Shown: positions 34,763 to 43,468, numbered from the stretch's first letter. The stretch is DNA of 45,303 nucleotides from Saccharothrix coeruleofusca (GCF_014648515.1 NZ_BMRG01000024.1:284-45586); one strand, 5' to 3'. The notes: a model not told the origin generated them from the letters alone. Numbers and translations: made by a program.

Positions 34763-35025
34763 CCGCGAGTCGAACGCTCAGAACCCCCGAATTCAACGCT
34801 CAGGACGCACGCGCCCGCCCCCGGCGTCACCCGGTCGCGGGCGTGTCGGGCGTGCCGCCCCCGCGAGTCGGCCTCGGGTAGTACTTGCCGACGCACCAGA
34901 GGGGCGCGCGCGAAGCGCGCGCAGCGGGGCCCGGCGAGCGCCGCTTTGCTGGATAACCCAACCCGAACGACGAACTCGCGGTACCCGAGCGTTCGACTCG
35001 CGGTACCCGAGCGTTCGACTCGCGG
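34763..35025 (+). repeat. dispersed intergenic element, copy 3 (complete)
   Basis: Left end CCGCGAGTCGAACGCTCAG at 34763-34781; interior module CGGGTAGTACTTGCCGACG from 34875 followed by a GCGCGCGC-GAA-GCGCGCGC hairpin (34904-34922). The right end has two tandem 19-mers at 34985-35003 and 35007-35025, each with one change from the consensus (CCGAGC). It has the same order as copy 2 at 26428-26768. It fills the gap between the convergent flavoprotein (stop 34758) and SARP (stop 35028) genes, three bases from either stop. Confidence 0.88.
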
Positions 35026-35027
35026 GG

Positions 35028-37814
35028 TCAGCGGGGGGCGGGGTGGAGGGGGTTGGGGTGGAGGGGGGTGGGGTCGAGGCGGCGGGCCAGGTCGTCGGCG
35101 TCGGCCAGGCGCAGGTCCCGGTACAGCCGCAGCGCCGACACCCAGTGCGGCAGCGCGGCCTCCGCGCTCTCCTGCTGCTCCAGCACGTCGCCGATGGCCC
35201 GGTGGCACAGCGCCTCCTGGTACCGGTCACCCAGCCGCTCGGCCAGGGCCAGCCCGGCCCGGTAGGACTCCAGCGCCTCGTCCAGCCGCCCCAGCCGCTG
35301 GTTGGCCGCGCCCACCGTGTGCAGCGTCGCGGTGTGCGCCTTCGTCGGCGCCACCGAGCCGAACAGGCCCAGCGCCTCGGTCGCGTGCCGCAGCGCCTCC
35401 TCCGGCCGGTCCTTGGCCAGCAGCACGTTGGCCAGGTTGTTCAGCCCGCTGGCCTGCGACCGGGTGTCGCCGACCTCGCGGGCCAGCTCCAGCGCCTCGG
35501 TGATGCGCTCCTGCGCCTCGTCGAGCCTGCCGTCGGCCATCAGGCAGTAGCCGAGGTTGGCCAGCGCGGCCAGCTCCAGGTGCCGGTCGCCGCTCGCCAG
35601 CCGGGCCGCGTCGGTGCACGCCCGCACCGCCTCCTCGATGCGGCCCATGTCGGCCAGCGTGGAGCCCAGCCGCAGCAGGAACGTGGCCTCGGCGTGGGCG
35701 TCGCCCAGCTCGCGCGCGGCGGACAGGCCGATGCGGCACAGCGCCAGCCGGTCGAGCCGGTTGCCGCGGCGGAAGTGGAACGCGTCCAGGCACAGCGCCA
35801 GCTGCCAGGTGCGCTGGTGCTGCCCGCCACCCTGCGCGATGTCCAGCGCCAGCCCCAGGTTGGCCTCCTCCAGGGTGAACCACTCCAGCGCGGCGGCGTG
35901 CGAGGACAGCTCCGGCGAGCTGGCGGGCCGGTGGGCGGGCGGGGCGAACGGGCGGACGTGGTCGGACAGGTGGGCCCGCGCCGCGTCGGCCACGTGCAGG
36001 TAGTAGTCCAGCAGCCTGCTGGTCGCCTCGGCGTTGTCCGCCTCGGAGTCGGTGGCCGCCAGCTGGTGGGTGAAAAGGCGAACCAGGTCGTGCCGGGAGT
36101 ACCGGTCCGGCATGGACTCGTGCAGCAGGTTCGCGTAGGCGAGGGTGCGCAGGTGCGTGCGGGCTGTCACCACGTTGATGTCCATCAGCGCCGCGGCGGT
36201 GTAGCTGTCCAGGTCCGTGCCGGGGTGCAGGCCCAGCCTGCGCAACAGCCGCGCGGCGGCCTCGGGCAGCTCGCGGTAGCTCACCGCCAGCGCCGCGTGC
36301 ACGCCGCGACCGGCCTCCAGCGACAGGCCCGACAGCCTGCCCTGCTCGTCGCGCAGCTCGTCCACCAGCGACTGCACGGTCCACCGGGGCCGTGACGCCA
36401 GGCGGGCGCCCGCGATGCGCAGCGCCAGCGGCAGCCGGTCGCACAGCTCCACCAGTTCGGCGACCGCTTCCGGCTCCTGCTCGATGCGCTGCCTGCCCAG
36501 CGCCGCGGCCAGCAGGTCCTCCGCGTTCTGCTCGGGCAGCGTCTGCACCTGCAGCGACGTCGCGCCCTCGGTGACCACCAGGTCGTCGAGCAGGTGCCTG
36601 CTGGTGACCAGCACCAGGCAGCGCGACGAGCCGGGCAGCAGGGGGCGCACCTGCTCGGCCGAGCGCGCGTTGTCCAGCACCACCAGCACCCGCCGCCCGG
36701 CCAGCAGCGAGCGGTACTGCGCCGCCTGGTCCTCCAGGTCCGCCGCGATCTGGGAGTCCGACAGCCCCAGCGCGCGCAGGAAGCCCACCAGCGCCGCGCG
36801 GGGGTCCAGCGGCTCGGTCTCGTCGAACCCGCGCAGGTTGACGAACAGCTGCCCGTCCGGGAAGTCGCCCGCGGCCCGGTGCGCCCAGCGCAGCGCCAGC
36901 GCCGTCTTGCCCACCCCGGCGGGCCCGACCAGCAGCCCGATCGCCGAGTCCTGGCCGGTCAGCGCCTCTTCGAGGGCGCACAGCTCCGCGTCCCGGCCGA
37001 CGAAGCCGCGGTGCTCGCGGGGCAGCTGCGCGGGCACCGCGGTGGGCCGCTCCACCGGGGCGGGCGGGGACGGCGGCGGGGACGGCGGCGGCGCGTCGCC
37101 CGCCAGCACCGCCTGGTACGCCTCGCGCAGCTCGGGGCCGGGGTCCACGCCCAGCTCCTCGGCCAGCTGCTCGCGGGTGCGGTGGAACAGCTCCAGCGCC
37201 TCGGCCTGCCGCCCGGTCCGGTGCAGCGCCAGCACCAGCCGGGCCACCAGCGGCTCGCGCAGCGGGTGCCCGTCCACCGCCTCCCGCAGCCCGCTCACCG
37301 CCTCGCCCGCCCGGTCGAGCCGGAACAGCCTGCTGGCCAGGTCCTGCACGGCCACCAGCCGCAGTTCCTCCAGCCGCGCGGACACCGCCTCGCGCAGCTG
37401 GTCGGCGGGCACGTCGGCGAGCACCGGGCCGCGCCACAGCCGCAGCGCCGAGGTCAGCTGGGCCGCCGCGGCCTCGTCGTCGGCCTCGCGGGCGGCGGCG
37501 ATGAGGTCTTCGAAGCGGAACACGTCGACCGCGTCGCGGTCGCCGGTGAGCACGTAGCCGGGTGCGCGGGTGACCAGGGAGACGCCGTCGTCGAGCACCT
37601 TGCGCAGCTGCGCGATGTGGCCCTGCAGGGCGGCCTTGGCCTGCGGGGGCGGCGCCCCGTCCCACACCAGGGCCAGCAGGCGGTCGCCGGAGACGACCCG
37701 GTTCAGCTCAAGGGCGAGCGCGGCCAACACCGTGCGGCGCTTCGCCGCGCCCACGCGAACAGCTTCCCCACCGGCCGAAACGAGCTCAACGGGGCCCAGC
37801 AGGTTGACCCGCAT
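35028..37814 (-). CDS. SARP / AfsR family transcriptional regulator
   Basis: A 928-residue AfsR-type regulator, ATG start with GGAAGG upstream. Residues about 1-95 are the OmpR-like winged helix (MRVNLLGPVELVSAGGEAV, then GAAKRRTVLAALAL) and about 97-240 the bacterial transcriptional activation domain. An NB-ARC ATPase (about 265-560) has Walker A GPAGVGKT at 297-304, VLVVLDNARSAEQVRPLLPG and SRCLVLVTSRHLL. TPR repeats follow (about 640-910). SARPs activate secondary-metabolite and developmental genes by binding direct repeats, and three 11-bp repeats lie just upstream. It is divergent from the type VII secretion operon. The tail LHPNPLHPAPR is low complexity. Confidence 0.95.
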   Translation of the reverse strand: MRVNLLGPVELVSAGGEAVRVGAAKRRTVLAALALELNRVVSGDRLLALVWDGAPPPQAKAALQGHIAQLRKVLDDGVSLVTRAPGYVLTGDRDAVDVFRFEDLIAAAREADDEAAAAQLTSALRLWRGPVLADVPADQLREAVSARLEELRLVAVQDLASRLFRLDRAGEAVSGLREAVDGHPLREPLVARLVLALHRTGRQAEALELFHRTREQLAEELGVDPGPELREAYQAVLAGDAPPPSPPPSPPAPVERPTAVPAQLPREHRGFVGRDAELCALEEALTGQDSAIGLLVGPAGVGKTALALRWAHRAAGDFPDGQLFVNLRGFDETEPLDPRAALVGFLRALGLSDSQIAADLEDQAAQYRSLLAGRRVLVVLDNARSAEQVRPLLPGSSRCLVLVTSRHLLDDLVVTEGATSLQVQTLPEQNAEDLLAAALGRQRIEQEPEAVAELVELCDRLPLALRIAGARLASRPRWTVQSLVDELRDEQGRLSGLSLEAGRGVHAALAVSYRELPEAAARLLRRLGLHPGTDLDSYTAAALMDINVVTARTHLRTLAYANLLHESMPDRYSRHDLVRLFTHQLAATDSEADNAEATSRLLDYYLHVADAARAHLSDHVRPFAPPAHRPASSPELSSHAAALEWFTLEEANLGLALDIAQGGGQHQRTWQLALCLDAFHFRRGNRLDRLALCRIGLSAARELGDAHAEATFLLRLGSTLADMGRIEEAVRACTDAARLASGDRHLELAALANLGYCLMADGRLDEAQERITEALELAREVGDTRSQASGLNNLANVLLAKDRPEEALRHATEALGLFGSVAPTKAHTATLHTVGAANQRLGRLDEALESYRAGLALAERLGDRYQEALCHRAIGDVLEQQESAEAALPHWVSALRLYRDLRLADADDLARRLDPTPLHPNPLHPAPR

Positions 37815-37837
37815 CAGAAGACCTTCCGGCGTTGTGA

Positions 37838-37870
37838 GCGTGTAGTCAGCGCGTAGTCAGCGTGTAGTCG
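37838..37870. promoter_or_regulatory. triple 11-bp tandem repeat, SARP-type box
   Basis: GCGTGTAGTCA (37838-37848), GCGCGTAGTCA (37849-37859) and GCGTGTAGTCG (37860-37870) are adjacent and differ by one base each. Direct repeats with 11-bp period are the classical DNA target of SARP proteins. They start 24 bases upstream of the SARP start and 122 bases before the divergent PE-like gene, so they could serve autoregulation, activation of the operon, or both. Confidence 0.7.
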
Positions 37871-37991
37871 CAGAGTTTCCCACAGCCGTTCGGGCTTTCG
37901 TCCCGGCCGCATTGGCGGCGCGTTGGCCGGGCGTTGGCGCGGCCGGGAAGGGTTGGTTCCGTCCACCATGCTGCCTCCGCGAGGGAAGCCG

Positions 37992-38444
37992 ATGTACATC
38001 GCCGATGCAGGCAACGAGAACGAGGTCTCAGGCCAGCGCGTCCCCGCCACCGCCGCGAGCGTCACGGCCACCAAGGCCGCGCTGGGCGCGCAGGTCCAGG
38101 CGCTGCAGGAGACGGTGAACTCCGGCCGGGTCTCCCTCGACCCGGTGGTCGGCGAGCAGCTGCGCCGGATGCTGCTGGAGCAGATCGACCAGGTCGACTC
38201 CTGGCTGGAGCGCGCGGGCAGGCTGGCCCGCCCGGCTCCGCTGGGCGCCAACCCCGTCGGCGACCGGATGGCCCACAAGTTCGAGACCCGCGCCGACGGC
38301 GACCCGCTGTCGTTCGTGTCGGTGATGACCGCGTACCGCGAGGTGCTGCAGCAGACGCACGACTCCGTGCAGAGCGCGATCCGGAACTTCCAGCTGGTCG
38401 ACGAGGAGCACGGCTCCGAGCTGACCAGGCTGAGCGGCAACTGA
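37992..38444 (+). CDS. PE-like small helical protein of a type VII secretion locus
   Basis: A 150-residue protein; ATG 37992 was chosen with GAGGGA upstream. It is all-helical by composition: TAASVTATKAALGAQVQALQ, EQLRRMLLEQIDQVDSWLER, FVSVMTAYREVLQQTHDSVQ, then a C-terminal FQLVDEEHG. It has no signal peptide. It was placed as a PE-like partner because it directly precedes a WxG/PPE-like protein (14 bases) and an EspG-like gene. The C-terminal FxxxD stands where YxxxD/E is expected, so canonical secretion is uncertain. Sequence similarity to mycobacterial PE proteins is not evident; the role rests on context. Confidence 0.65.
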   Translation: MYIADAGNENEVSGQRVPATAASVTATKAALGAQVQALQETVNSGRVSLDPVVGEQLRRMLLEQIDQVDSWLERAGRLARPAPLGANPVGDRMAHKFETRADGDPLSFVSVMTAYREVLQQTHDSVQSAIRNFQLVDEEHGSELTRLSGN

Positions 38445-38458
38445 GAGGCGAGAGGGTC

Positions 38459-40189
38459 ATGGCGGAGGAACTGGACCTGGTCCTGACGGACGCGCAGAAC
38501 TGGGCGTCCCGCTCGCACCGCGAGCTGTACGAGGCGGTGCACAACAACAACGATCCCGGTCAGACCGGTGAGATCGGCTCGGAGTGGGGGCAGTTCGGCA
38601 CCGAGCTGACCGAGTCCGCGCGGGTGATCAACGAGCGGGTCGCGTCGAGCGAGTCCGGCTGGACCGGTGACGCCGCGGACAGCGCGCGGGCCGCGATCAG
38701 GCTGCTGTCGGACTGGGTCACCAAGACCGCCGAGACCGCCGTGGTGGTCGGCACCAGGGTGCAGGCGCAGAGCCAGATCATGCAGAACGCGCGGGCCAGC
38801 ATGCCCGAGCCGGTCGAGTTCAGCTGGGACCAGGCCACCGGGGTGTTCACCGCGGGCGGCATCTCGGGCCTGCTGTCCTCCGCCGCGGACGTGGAGGCGG
38901 CCAACAGCCACGCCCGCGCGCTGCACGAGCACGCCGTCACCGTGATGACGACGATGGAGAACGAGTCGCGCGGGGTCGACCAGACCACGCCGAAGTTCAC
39001 CGCGCCGTTCAACCCGGTGACCGGCCGCACCGAAGAGCCGCAGCCGATGATGATGCGCACGCTGAGCGCGCCCACCCTGGGTGACGCGCAGGCCGTGTCG
39101 ATGCCCAGCGGCACCACCTCGGCCTCGGCGGCCACCGCGTACGCGCCGACCCCGCAGAGCACGGGCACCCCGATGAGCGGCGCCGCGCAGCCCGCTGCCG
39201 CGGCCTACACCCCGCCGTCGGGCGCGGGCGCGTTCACCAGCAGCGCCCCGGCGGCGCAGCTGAGCCCGATGACCCCGGTCACGCCCGCCTACCGGCCGGA
39301 GGGCACCACGGCGGCGGCCGCGGCGGCCTCGGTGCCGGTGGCGAACCCGTACACCCCGTCCAGCTACACCCCGCCCAGCGGCGGCTACACCCCGCCCAGC
39401 AGCTACACCCCGCCGTCGAGCGGCTACACCAACCCGGCGGGCGGCGGCTACGTGCCGCCGTCGACGACGCCGAGCTACCAGCAGCCGACCCGGTCCACGA
39501 ACCCCAACACCTACACCCCGCCGACCGGCGGCTACGTGCCGCCCGCGAACCGGCCCGTCACCAACACCCCGACGCAGTACACGCCGCCGCAGAACAAGCA
39601 GGGCGGTGGCTACGTGCCGCCGAACCCTCAGGGCGGCTACAACCCGAACATCAAGCCGCCGGTGCCGGGCAGCTACCAGGGGCCCAACGTCCCCGGCAGC
39701 TACCAGGGCCCCGGCGGGCCCGGTGTCCCCGGCGGCGGCGCGGGCGGTCCCGGCGGCGCCAACGCGGCGCGCTTCGGCGGCGGCGCGGGCGGCTTCGGCG
39801 GCGGCGCCGGTGGCTTCGGCGGCGGTGCCGGTGGCTTCGGCGGCGGCGCGGGCGGCTTCGGCGGCGGTGCCGGTGGTTTCGGCGGCGGCGGCGCGGGCGG
39901 CACGGGCGGCCAGCTGGCCGCAGGCGGCTCGACGGGCGCGGTGGCGCCCAACCGCGGCCCGATGCCCACCGGCGGTTTCGGCCCCACCGGCCCGGCGGGT
40001 CCGACCGGCATGCCGATGGGCGCGGGCGCCCCGATGGCGGGCGCGCACGGCGGGCAGGGCGGCGAGGACAAGGAGCGCCGCTCCGCCGCGTACATCCGCG
40101 GCGAGGACATCTTCGAGGTGCCCGGCGAGAACCTGCCCCCGTCGGTGATCGGCGGCGCGAAGCCCAAGAAGAAGGGCGAGCAGTCGTGA
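38459..40189 (+). CDS. PPE/WXG-like protein with Pro-Tyr and Gly repeat tail
   Basis: A 576-residue protein starting at ATG 38459 (AGAGGG upstream). Residues about 1-190 are a helical PPE/WXG100-like domain with W-T-G at 68-70 (SSESGWTGDAADSARAAIRL). The middle (about 200-430) is low complexity, with repeated YTPPS, SGGYTPPS and YVPP units. The next part has six FGGGAGG units (39773-39898). The C-terminal ~40 residues are charged and conserved-looking (RRSAAYIRGEDIFEVPGENL, PPSVIGG); YIRGE fits the YxxxD/E secretion signal. It is probably exported through an ESX-like system as a cell-wall or surface protein. It overlaps the EspG-like gene by four bases. Confidence 0.8.
   Translation: MAEELDLVLTDAQNWASRSHRELYEAVHNNNDPGQTGEIGSEWGQFGTELTESARVINERVASSESGWTGDAADSARAAIRLLSDWVTKTAETAVVVGTRVQAQSQIMQNARASMPEPVEFSWDQATGVFTAGGISGLLSSAADVEAANSHARALHEHAVTVMTTMENESRGVDQTTPKFTAPFNPVTGRTEEPQPMMMRTLSAPTLGDAQAVSMPSGTTSASAATAYAPTPQSTGTPMSGAAQPAAAAYTPPSGAGAFTSSAPAAQLSPMTPVTPAYRPEGTTAAAAAASVPVANPYTPSSYTPPSGGYTPPSSYTPPSSGYTNPAGGGYVPPSTTPSYQQPTRSTNPNTYTPPTGGYVPPANRPVTNTPTQYTPPQNKQGGGYVPPNPQGGYNPNIKPPVPGSYQGPNVPGSYQGPGGPGVPGGGAGGPGGANAARFGGGAGGFGGGAGGFGGGAGGFGGGAGGFGGGAGGFGGGGAGGTGGQLAAGGSTGAVAPNRGPMPTGGFGPTGPAGPTGMPMGAGAPMAGAHGGQGGEDKERRSAAYIRGEDIFEVPGENLPPSVIGGAKPKKKGEQS
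39773..39898 (+). repeat. 21-bp in-frame repeats encoding FGGGAGG
   Basis: Six tandem 21-bp units starting with TTC at 39773, 39794, 39815, 39836, 39857 and 39878, with silent third-position changes between units. Such an array can change length by slippage. Confidence 0.9.
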
Positions 40190-40953
40190 TCGAGCCCCAG
40201 TACCTGCTCACCCCGGTCCAGCTGGACGTGCTGTGGCACCACCTGGGGCTGGGCAGGCTGCCCTACCCGCTGGACGTGCCCAGCGTGGGCGAGACCGGCG
40301 AGGAGCGGGCCCGGCTGCGCGCCGAGGTGCTGGCCGAGCTTGGCGAGCCGGACGAGCGGCTGGTCGAGCTGCTGCGACTGCTGGCCGACCACCGGGTGGC
40401 GGTGGACGCGGTGGCGCACATCGAGCGCCCGGTGCGGGCGCTGGCCGCCGCGGGCGGCGACCGCGCGGTGCTGGCGATCATCGACAGCGGCAAGGTCGGC
40501 CTGGTGGAGATCCGGCCGACCGCGCTGGCCCGCGAGATCGTCGAGGTGCTGCCGGAGGGCACGGCCGGTCCGGGCAACGCGCTGTCGCTGCGGCTGAAGT
40601 CGCTCAGCGCCGCGGTGGCGTTCCAGCAGGAGTCCGACGAGGACGACGAGGACGACCCGTGGGGTTCCTCCTCGGACGTCGACGAGCGCACCGCGCTGCA
40701 GAAGGCCGGGCTGTCCCGCGACGACGCGGCGGCGGTCAGCGAGCTGGCCGCCAACCGGGTGGCCGGCGGCCAGTTCGGGGTCAGCGTCGGCGGCGGCTAC
40801 CGCAGCACGCGGGCGGGCACGCTGATCACCTGGTTCGACACCCACCAGGGCCGGTACCTGATGGTGCGCGAGGACGGCTGGCTCAGCCTGGCTCCGACCG
40901 ACAACGACCGCATCGCCACGCGCATCGCGTCGGTGCTGTCGGCGGTGGCCTGA
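40186..40953 (+). CDS. EspG-like ESX secretion-associated chaperone
   Basis: A 255-residue protein with GTG start, overlapping the preceding stop (GTGA), so translationally coupled. It has the EspG-type layout: N-terminal LTPVQLDVLWHHLGLGRLPY, a central beta-rich part (VDAVAHIERPVRALAAAGG, RAVLAIIDSGKVGLVEIRPT), an acidic loop (QESDEDDEDDPWG) and a C-terminal sheet (ITWFDTHQGRYLMVREDGWL). EspG proteins bind PE-PPE pairs in the cytosol and deliver them to the type VII machinery. No EccC/EccD gene is in the window, so the secretion machine is encoded elsewhere. A strong terminator follows. Confidence 0.85.
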   Translation: MIEPQYLLTPVQLDVLWHHLGLGRLPYPLDVPSVGETGEERARLRAEVLAELGEPDERLVELLRLLADHRVAVDAVAHIERPVRALAAAGGDRAVLAIIDSGKVGLVEIRPTALAREIVEVLPEGTAGPGNALSLRLKSLSAAVAFQQESDEDDEDDPWGSSSDVDERTALQKAGLSRDDAAAVSELAANRVAGGQFGVSVGGGYRSTRAGTLITWFDTHQGRYLMVREDGWLSLAPTDNDRIATRIASVLSAVA

Positions 40954-41306
40954 CCACGCGGACCACGCGGACCACACGGCGTTCCGCCCCCGCGGACAGC
41001 CCCGACCGGGGTTCTCCGCGGGGGCGGACCGCTGTGCGGAGGCGAATTCCACACCCCCTTGAATAGGGCTGGCAGAGGCCATTCCGGCGCAGCATCCCCG
41101 CGCCATCCCCGCGCCACCCCCCGCGTCATCCGCCGAGCGGTCCGCATCGCCCCCCGAGCGGGTGAGGCGTGCTCGGGGTCAGCCAAAAGATCGCTTGCGC
41201 GCGCACGCACCGGCCCCAGTAAGCTCATCGCGACCAGCGGACCACAGCCGGTCAATTCGAGCGACAACCACCGGAATGCGTGAGCGATCGGCCCCCGCAG
41301 AACTGA
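40954..41306. other. intergenic region before the GGDEF-EAL gene
   Basis: A 353-base gap. It begins with three 9-bp tandem units (ACCACGCGG twice, ACCACACGG once, 40953-40979) and the terminator at 40984-41027. About 41090-41125 holds imperfect CATCCCCGCGC repeats. TTGCGC (41195-41200) and TAAGCT (41220-41225) could be a promoter with a long 19-base spacer. No gene is seen. Confidence 0.5.
40984..41027 (+). terminator. terminator of the type VII operon
   Basis: A 13-bp perfect stem (CCGCCCCCGCGGA with TCCGCGGGGGCGG) with an inner CCCC/GGGG pairing in the loop, 31 bases after the EspG-like stop. Confidence 0.8.
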
Positions 41307-43463
41307 GTGAAGATGGTCGAGCAGGCAACAGCCGCACAGCAGTCGCGCGCGGAACTCGGGGCGTACGAACTCGCCCGCGAGGACTTCGCGCACCGCTGGG
41401 CCGCCGCCATCGGCTCCACCGTGCTGAGCGCGATGTCGCGCGAGGAGGTGGTGCGGCTGCTGGCGGGTTTCACCGACGAGCTGCACGCCGCGGTGGCGGG
41501 CGAGCACCCCGGCGTCGCCCAGGCGCAGGCCCTGGGCCGCGCGATGATCGAGAACGACTTCATCTCCACCGTGACGCTGGAGCGCACGCTGGCGTTCGTC
41601 GGCGAGCACCTGCTGCCCCACTTCGGCCTGCCCGCCGACCGCACGCACCGGCTGATGGCCGTGCTGGGCGGCATCGCCGCCGGGTACAGCGACGCGCTGC
41701 GCGACCGCACGCTGGAGCAGCAGGAGCTGAGCAAGAGCGCGGCCATCATGTCCATCCGCGAGGCGGAGGCGGCGCTGCGGGCCAGCGAGGCGAAGTTCCG
41801 CGCGGTGTTCCGCACCTCGGCGGTGGCCATCGCGGTGACCTCCCCGGACGGGACGCTGCTGGACTTCAACGAGGCGCTGCTGTCCCTGCTGGGCTACACC
41901 GCCGACGAGATCCGCGGGATGACCTCGCGCGACCTGGTGCACCCCGACGACCGCGGCGCCATCGACGAGATCGCGGGCACGCTGGCCACCGGCGGGCGGG
42001 ACCACGTGCGAGTGGAGAAGCGGCTGGTGCGCAGCGACGGCGAGACCATGCCCGCGCTGGTGGCGATGTCGCTGGTGCGCGACGAGCTGGGCGAGCCCGC
42101 CTACCACGTCGCCATGATCGAGGACCTGGACGAGGTGCGCGCGCTGCAGACGCAGCTGCTCAAGCAGAGCCTCAACGACGCGCAGACCGGGCTGGCCAAC
42201 CGGGCGCAGTTCCTGGGCTGGCTGGAGGGCGCCTCCGGCTCCCAGGGCCCGGACTCGGCGGCGCTGCTGGTGTTCAACGTCGACGGCTTCCGGGTGCTCA
42301 ACGACGCCTTCGGCTACGAGGTGGGCAACCGCCTGCTGGCCTCGGTGGCCGGTCACCTGCGCGCGGTGTTCGACGGCGTCGGCGAGCTGGCCCGGATCGG
42401 CCCGGACGAGTTCGGCGTGCTGATCCGCGACCCGGCCGACCTGCGGTCGGTGATCGCGCTGGTCGAGGAGGTCGTCGAGCTGCTGGCCGAGCCGGTGTGG
42501 GTGGACGGCGCGCACGGCGTCGGGGTGAGCGTGAGCGTCGGCATCGCGGTGCGCCGGGGTCGCGGCTGGGACGCCGCGGAGCTGCTGCGCTGCGCCGACG
42601 TGGCGGTGGGCTGGGCCAAGGCCGACGGCAAGGCCCAGTGGGTGCTGCACGACCCCGAGCGCGACCAGCGCGACCGGGCCAGGTTCGCACTGGCCGCGTC
42701 CATCCCCGGCGGGCTGGAGCAGGGCGACTTCCGGGTCGACTACGCGCCGGTGCACTCGCTGGCCGACCGCTCGCTGGTGGCGGTGGAGGCCAAGCTGCGC
42801 TGGGACCACCCCGAGCACGGGCTGCTGGACCCGCACTCGCTGACCTCGGTGTGCGCCAGCAACGGGATGGCGGTGCTGCTGGGCCGGTGGGCGCTGGAGC
42901 AGGCGTGCGCCCAGGCCGGTCGCTGGCACGCCGCGCTGGGCGATGCCGCGCCCGCGCTGCAGATCGACCTGAGCACCCGGCAGTGCCAGGAGCCGGAGCT
43001 GGTCGGCAGCGTCCTGGAGGTGCTGCGGGCCAGCGGGCTGCCCGCGGCGAAGCTGCTGCTGGAGCTGAACGAGCACCTGATCCTGACGATCAACGACGAG
43101 CAGGTGGAGAACCTGGCGATCCTGCGCGAGCACGGCGTGCGGCTGCTGCTGGACCGGCAGGGCAGCGGCGCGCTGCCGCCGGAGCGGCTGCGGGAGCTGG
43201 GGCTCAACGGCGTGAAGTACCAGAGCTGGCCGGTCAGGAGCCTGGCCGCGGACGCGAACCGGCACGACGACAGCGCCGCCGTGGCGCTGTTCACCTGGGC
43301 GCGGACGCTGGGGATGCCGCTGTACGCGGCCGACGTGGACGACGAGCACAAGGCGGCCCGCCTGGCCGAGTTCGGGGTGCGGGCGGCGCAGGGCCCGCTG
43401 TTCGGCCCCGAGCTGCTGACCGCCGCCGAGGTCGACGCCCTGCTCGCCCTCCCCTCGTCCTGA
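41307..43463 (+). CDS. PAS-GGDEF-EAL protein with degenerate catalytic motifs
   Basis: A 718-residue protein (GTG 41307, or ATG 41313). An N-terminal helical region (about 20-145) is followed by a PAS domain (about 155-280, RAVFRTSAVAIAVTSPDGTL, LLGYTADEIRGM). The GGDEF domain (about 287-455) carries the signature as GPDEF (365-369). The EAL domain (about 460-715) has EAK instead of EAL (494-496, AVEAKLRW), IDLSTRQ instead of the Asn motif, LDRQGSG instead of DDFG, and VKYQ instead of KID. Both halves are therefore probably inactive as cyclase and phosphodiesterase. It may bind c-di-GMP or a partner protein as a signal receiver. It is cytosolic, with no membrane segment. Confidence 0.9.
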   Translation: MKMVEQATAAQQSRAELGAYELAREDFAHRWAAAIGSTVLSAMSREEVVRLLAGFTDELHAAVAGEHPGVAQAQALGRAMIENDFISTVTLERTLAFVGEHLLPHFGLPADRTHRLMAVLGGIAAGYSDALRDRTLEQQELSKSAAIMSIREAEAALRASEAKFRAVFRTSAVAIAVTSPDGTLLDFNEALLSLLGYTADEIRGMTSRDLVHPDDRGAIDEIAGTLATGGRDHVRVEKRLVRSDGETMPALVAMSLVRDELGEPAYHVAMIEDLDEVRALQTQLLKQSLNDAQTGLANRAQFLGWLEGASGSQGPDSAALLVFNVDGFRVLNDAFGYEVGNRLLASVAGHLRAVFDGVGELARIGPDEFGVLIRDPADLRSVIALVEEVVELLAEPVWVDGAHGVGVSVSVGIAVRRGRGWDAAELLRCADVAVGWAKADGKAQWVLHDPERDQRDRARFALAASIPGGLEQGDFRVDYAPVHSLADRSLVAVEAKLRWDHPEHGLLDPHSLTSVCASNGMAVLLGRWALEQACAQAGRWHAALGDAAPALQIDLSTRQCQEPELVGSVLEVLRASGLPAAKLLLELNEHLILTINDEQVENLAILREHGVRLLLDRQGSGALPPERLRELGLNGVKYQSWPVRSLAADANRHDDSAAVALFTWARTLGMPLYAADVDDEHKAARLAEFGVRAAQGPLFGPELLTAAEVDALLALPSS

Positions 43464-43468
43464 CGCCT

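Noticed and set aside
40233-41066. Alternative frame over the EspG-like gene
   Set aside because: Gly/Ala/Arg-rich shadow; the in-phase frame has an EspG-type layout and is coupled to the preceding gene.
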